A DNA stretch of 64,000 bases. Source: Pseudomonas sp. FP2309 (GTDB lineage: Bacteria; Pseudomonadota; Gammaproteobacteria; Pseudomonadales; Pseudomonadaceae). The stretch is taken from assembly GCF_030687575.1 (NCBI RefSeq), contig NZ_CP117439.1:3835501-3899500 (forward strand), given 5' to 3'. The notes under the pieces are model-generated. The model worked only from the letters and a program-made list of their open reading frames with translations. It was not told the DNA's origin and made no database searches. Positions 60,991-64,000 of this stretch are shown one piece after another (positions within the stretch are counted from its first letter, which is position 1; each line of letters opens with the position of its first letter). A program made the translations under genes and the position numbers.

Positions 60991-61835
60991 TGCTGACCCT
61001 GACCATCGGCACCTTCGCCATTGCGCTGAATCACATCCTGCTGATCAGCGCGCTGATTCTCGCCACCCTGGTGGGCTGGCGCGTGGCCAAGCGTGGCGGT
61101 GAGAACCCCGAGTCAGTGCTGTTCAGCCTGTTCCTGTTGGGCATGTTCGCGGCGCGCGTCAGCTTTGTGCTGATGTACTGGCGTTACTACAGCGACGACT
61201 GGCTGCAGATGGTCGACCTGCGTGACGGTGGCTTTCTTGCCTGGCCCGGCATTATTGCGCTGCTCCTTGGCGCACTGGCCTACGGCTGGCGGCGCCCGGC
61301 GCTGCGCAAGCCACTGAGTGCCGCGGTCATCACCGGCCTGGTGTTCTGGGGCCTGACGGGCCTGGCCCTGAACCTCTATGACAAGGGCACGCAACTGCCG
61401 CACATCACCTTGCACACGGCCGAAGGCCAAGAGGTGCACCTGACCGATTACAAGGGCGGCCCGCTGGTGATTAATTTGTGGGCGACCTGGTGCCCGCCCT
61501 GCCGCCGGGAAATGCCGGTGCTCGAACGCGCCCAACGCCAACGCCCTGACGTGACTTTCCTGTTCGTCAACCAGGCCGAAAGTATGCAAAGCGTGAGCAC
61601 CTACCTGGCCACCCAGGGCCTGACCCTGGATAACGTATTGTTCGACGCCAGCGGCCGCCTCGGCCAGGCCGTCGGCTCCATGGCGTTGCCGACCACGCTG
61701 TTCTACACAGCCGACGGGCGCCTGATCAACAGCCACCTGGGCGAGTTGTCCCAGGCCAGTCTGGCCCGCGCCATGGAACCCTTCGACACCGCCCCAGAAA
61801 GGAAACCGACATGCCAAGCCTCCGCCACCTGCTGA
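60990..61835 (+). CDS. dsbE: Membrane-fused TlpA/DsbE-like thioredoxin
   Basis: A 281-residue protein. About four membrane helices (residues 10-125), resembling a prolipoprotein-diacylglyceryl-transferase-like membrane region, lead into a periplasmic thioredoxin domain with WCPPC (168-171 CPPC) and MALPTTLFY as cis-Pro loop. It probably receives electrons from DsbD. Its ATG overlaps the dsbD stop (TGATG). The fused membrane part is larger than in usual DsbE/CcmG. Confidence 0.87.
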   Translation: MLTLTIGTFAIALNHILLISALILATLVGWRVAKRGGENPESVLFSLFLLGMFAARVSFVLMYWRYYSDDWLQMVDLRDGGFLAWPGIIALLLGALAYGWRRPALRKPLSAAVITGLVFWGLTGLALNLYDKGTQLPHITLHTAEGQEVHLTDYKGGPLVINLWATWCPPCRREMPVLERAQRQRPDVTFLFVNQAESMQSVSTYLATQGLTLDNVLFDASGRLGQAVGSMALPTTLFYTADGRLINSHLGELSQASLARAMEPFDTAPERKPTCQASATC

Positions 61836-62572
61836 CCCTGCTGCCCCTGATGGCGGCGGCCACTCTGGTCAGAGCCGAAGACTGGCCGGCACCGATCAAA
61901 CAGATCGAAGCCAAGGGTGCCAGGATCCTCGGCAAATTCGATGCGCCCAGCGGCCTCACCGGCTACGCCGCGCAGTACCAGAACCGCGGCATGGCCCTGT
62001 ACCTGACCGCCGACGGCAAACACGTGATCGCCGGCAACCTCTACGACGCCCAAGGCAATGACCTGAGCAACGCGCCCCTGGAAAAACTGGTCTACGCACC
62101 AATGGCCAAGGAAGTCTGGGCCAAGATGGAAAACAGCAGCTGGATCCAGGACGGCGATAAAAACGCACCGCGCATCGTCTACCTGTTCAGCGACCCCAAC
62201 TGCCCCTACTGCAACATGTTCTGGGAGCAGGCGCGGCCGTGGGTCAAGGCCGGCAAGGTGCAACTGCGCCATATCATGGTGGGTATCATCCGCGAAGACA
62301 GCGCCGCCAAGTCAGCCGCCCTGTTCGCCGCCAAAGACCCGCAAAAGGCCCTGCAGGAGCACGAAGCCGCCGGCAAGGGCAGCACGTTGCAGGCACTGAC
62401 CAAGATCCCGGCCGACATCGAGGCCAAGCTCGACGCCAACATGAAATTGATGGACGCGCTGGAATTGTCGGCGACGCCGGCAATTTTCTACCTGGATGAC
62501 AAGGGTGGCTTGCAGCAACAGCAAGGCGCACCGTCGCCAGGCAAGCTGGCGACGATTATGGGCCCCAAATAG
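61811..62572 (+). CDS. dsbG: Thiol:disulfide interchange protein DsbG
   Basis: A 253-residue periplasmic disulfide isomerase/reductase. Signal peptide (1-22), N-terminal dimerisation domain, then a DsbC/DsbG-type thioredoxin fold with SDPNCPYCNMFW (CPYC at 131-134) and ATPAIFYLD as the cis-Pro loop. DsbG protects single Cys residues from oxidation. It overlaps the previous gene by 25 bp. Confidence 0.92.
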   Translation: MPSLRHLLTLLPLMAAATLVRAEDWPAPIKQIEAKGARILGKFDAPSGLTGYAAQYQNRGMALYLTADGKHVIAGNLYDAQGNDLSNAPLEKLVYAPMAKEVWAKMENSSWIQDGDKNAPRIVYLFSDPNCPYCNMFWEQARPWVKAGKVQLRHIMVGIIREDSAAKSAALFAAKDPQKALQEHEAAGKGSTLQALTKIPADIEAKLDANMKLMDALELSATPAIFYLDDKGGLQQQQGAPSPGKLATIMGPK

Positions 62573-62577
62573 GCAGT

Positions 62578-62625
62578 GCCTGTCAGGTCTCGTCGGGGGC
62601 TTGCCCCTGATGAGACCTGACAGGC
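62578..62625. repeat. Long inverted repeat between dsbG and the NRPS gene
   Basis: GCCTGTCAGGTCTC (62578-62591) and GAGACCTGACAGGC (62612-62625) are perfectly complementary (14 bp). Inside them GGGGC and GCCCC make the stem even longer. It separates convergent dsbG and pvdL-like genes and can end both transcripts, though a T-run is absent. Confidence 0.75.
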
Positions 62626-62633
62626 AACTGAGG

Positions 62634-64000
62634 TCAGAGCCCTTCCAGCTCCGCCATCAAATCACTCAACCGATCCACCTTCTCCGCGCTGATCTCATTG
62701 GCCGCCAGCCCCTCAATGTATTCGGCCAACTCCGCCACCGTGCTGCACTCGAACATCGCCCGTAACGGCACATCACGCTGCAAACTTTTCTGCACCCGCG
62801 AGGCAATCTGCGTGGCCAGCAACGAGTGCCCGCCCAGTTCAAAGAAGTTGTCTTGCACACCAACCCGTTCGACCTTGAGCACCTCAGCCCAGATCGCCGC
62901 CAGGGTGGTTTCCAGTTCGTTGCGTGGGGCCAGGTAGTCCTGGCTGTGCAACTGGCCGATCTCCAGGGTCGGCAGGGCCTTGCGGTCGAGCTTGCCGTTG
63001 GCATTGAGGGGCAGTCGCTCGAGCCACAGCCAGTGCAGCGGCACCATGTATTCCGGCAGTTCGGCACGCAGGCGTTGCTTGATACGGTCCAGGCGTTCAG
63101 TGGGGTTGAGACTTTGATCAGCCGCGACCAGGTAGCCGACGAGGTGCTTGCCGTTGACGCCTTCCTGCACCGCCACCGCCGCATCGCGTACGTGCGGTTG
63201 CTCGTGCAGGCGCGCTTCGATTTCACCCAGTTCGATGCGGTAACCGCGAATCTTCACCTGATGGTCGATACGCCCGACGTATTCCAGCACCCCATCGCTG
63301 CGCCGCCGCGCCAGGTCGCCGGTGCGGTACAAGCGCTCGCCCGGCGCACCGAACGGGTTCGGTACAAAGACCGCAGCGGTGCGCAGTGGGTCGCTGACGT
63401 AACCTCGACCGACACCGGTGCCGGCAACACACAGCTCCCCCACGGCGCCTTGCGGCACCAACTCCAGCGCACCGTCGAGCACATATAACCGGTTGTTGTC
63501 GGTGGGTGTGCCAATCGGCAGGTAGGTACCACGGGTCGACGCCAGGTCGACGCGGAAGAACGCCACATCATCCGAACATTCGGCCGGGCCGTAGGCATTC
63601 ACCAGGCCGATCTGCGGGTAACGCAATAGCCATTGGTGCGCCAACTCCGGCGGCATGGCTTCACCGGTGGGCAGCATCCAGCGCAGGCCGTCGAGACCGA
63701 TACGCTCCTGGGCCAGCATGCCCTGGATCAGCGACGGCACGCTTTCCAGCACCGTAATGCCGTGTGCCTGAACGTGGGCCAGCAAGCCTTGCGGGTCGTG
63801 GGCGATGGTGTTCGGCACGATATCCACCCGCGCGCCGAACAGCGGCGCGGCGAGGAACTGCCACACGGAAATATCGAAACTTTGCGACGCCGTCTGTGCG
63901 ATCACGTCCGTCGCGCTCAGGTCCAGGTACGGCTGCTTGCTCAGTTGGTTGTTGAGCATGCCGCGCTGTTCGACCATCACCCCTTTGGGCAAACCGGTGG
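62634..64000 (-). CDS. pvdL: Pyoverdine NRPS, PvdL-like, terminal adenylation + carrier domains (5' end outside window)
   Basis: The last ~455 residues of an NRPS. The window begins in the A3 motif (TGLPKGVMV). The adenylation domain then shows [47 protein letters not shown] and [11 protein letters not shown] carrier domain follows with [11 protein letters not shown] (phosphopantetheine Ser). It ends without a thioesterase, as PvdL does. Aligned by eye to GrsA, the pocket reads D-I-W-E-L-T-A-D-D, which I recall as diaminobutyrate. It fits the last step of the pyoverdine chromophore precursor. Confidence 0.85.
   Translation of the reverse strand, partial: TGLPKGVMVEQRGMLNNQLSKQPYLDLSATDVIAQTASQSFDISVWQFLAAPLFGARVDIVPNTIAHDPQGLLAHVQAHGITVLESVPSLIQGMLAQERIGLDGLRWMLPTGEAMPPELAHQWLLRYPQIGLVNAYGPAECSDDVAFFRVDLASTRGTYLPIGTPTDNNRLYVLDGALELVPQGAVGELCVAGTGVGRGYVSDPLRTAAVFVPNPFGAPGERLYRTGDLARRRSDGVLEYVGRIDHQVKIRGYRIELGEIEARLHEQPHVRDAAVAVQEGVNGKHLVGYLVAADQSLNPTERLDRIKQRLRAELPEYMVPLHWLWLERLPLNANGKLDRKALPTLEIGQLHSQDYLAPRNELETTLAAIWAEVLKVERVGVQDNFFELGGHSLLATQIASRVQKSLQRDVPLRAMFECSTVAELAEYIEGLAANEISAEKVDRLSDLMAELEGL

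Noticed and set aside
1..64000. CRISPR arrays, tRNA, rRNA, insertion sequences, prophage genes
   Set aside because: Nothing resembling spaced repeats, cloverleaf ends, rRNA signatures, transposases or phage structural genes was seen on reading; a dedicated scan could still find a short RNA gene.

Overview
The window looks like a chromosome segment of a Pseudomonas, most probably the P. fluorescens group. The supporting signs are the high GC, the RsmI/CsrA, NAGGN, PvdL/PvdH and minCDE gene neighbourhoods (compared from memory with P. aeruginosa and P. putida), and several short hairpin repeats of the fluorescens REP type. I saw no rRNA, tRNA, CRISPR array, insertion sequence or prophage. Almost everything is ordinary core genome; the accessory DNA is two giant toxin-like genes and a small zeta-toxin module.

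Layout. 1-3637 (-): the start of a giant LRR toxin/effector gene cut by the window edge. 4130-9457: the N-acetylglutaminylglutamine amide (NAGGN) osmoprotectant operon (amidotransferase, synthetase, M42 peptidase), yheU and a divergent csrA/rsmI-type gene. 9585-17611: an SDR oxidoreductase, small membrane proteins, an LTA-synthase-like sulfatase, an ankyrin protein, an acyl-CoA synthetase, a DUF3509 protein with a candidate sigma-54 promoter, and a LuxR-type protein that is only a helix-turn-helix. 17823-25534: an acireductone-dioxygenase-like protein lacking its HxH metal motif, an MFS transporter, aroC, an alpha/beta hydrolase, prmB, an isochorismatase-like hydrolase and a Smr protein. 25579-26492 (-): a lower-GC zeta toxin plus a 62-residue downstream partner, lodged between smr and folE. 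26676-30057: folE, glutaredoxin, GST, and a PLP aminotransferase divergent from a MarR gene with two matching palindromes.

30295-45371 is purine catabolism: a purine permease, then (after a LysE exporter and the 1740-residue toxin-like gene) uraH, puuE, uraD, alc, allA, puuD, a xanthine/urate permease and a Tsx-like outer-membrane channel. Together they take urate to glyoxylate and urea. A shared TTGTATACAA palindrome lies before the first permease and before puuE, with a one-mismatch copy before uraH.

45418-54309 holds a patatin lipase, an LpxL-type acyltransferase, minC, minD, minE, an RluA-type pseudouridine synthase, an M18 aminopeptidase and an MscS-type channel. 54337-64000 is a pyoverdine region (mbtH, pvdH and the end of a PvdL-like NRPS) surrounding an AmpDh3-like amidase and a dsbS-dsbR / dsbD-dsbE-dsbG module. 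PvdH makes L-2,4-diaminobutyrate, and the last NRPS adenylation domain carries a pocket code that fits this amino acid. PvdS-type iron-starvation boxes precede pvdH (perfect) and mbtH (one mismatch). A perfect 10-bp direct repeat with 11-bp spacing lies between dsbR and dsbD and is the likely response-regulator site.
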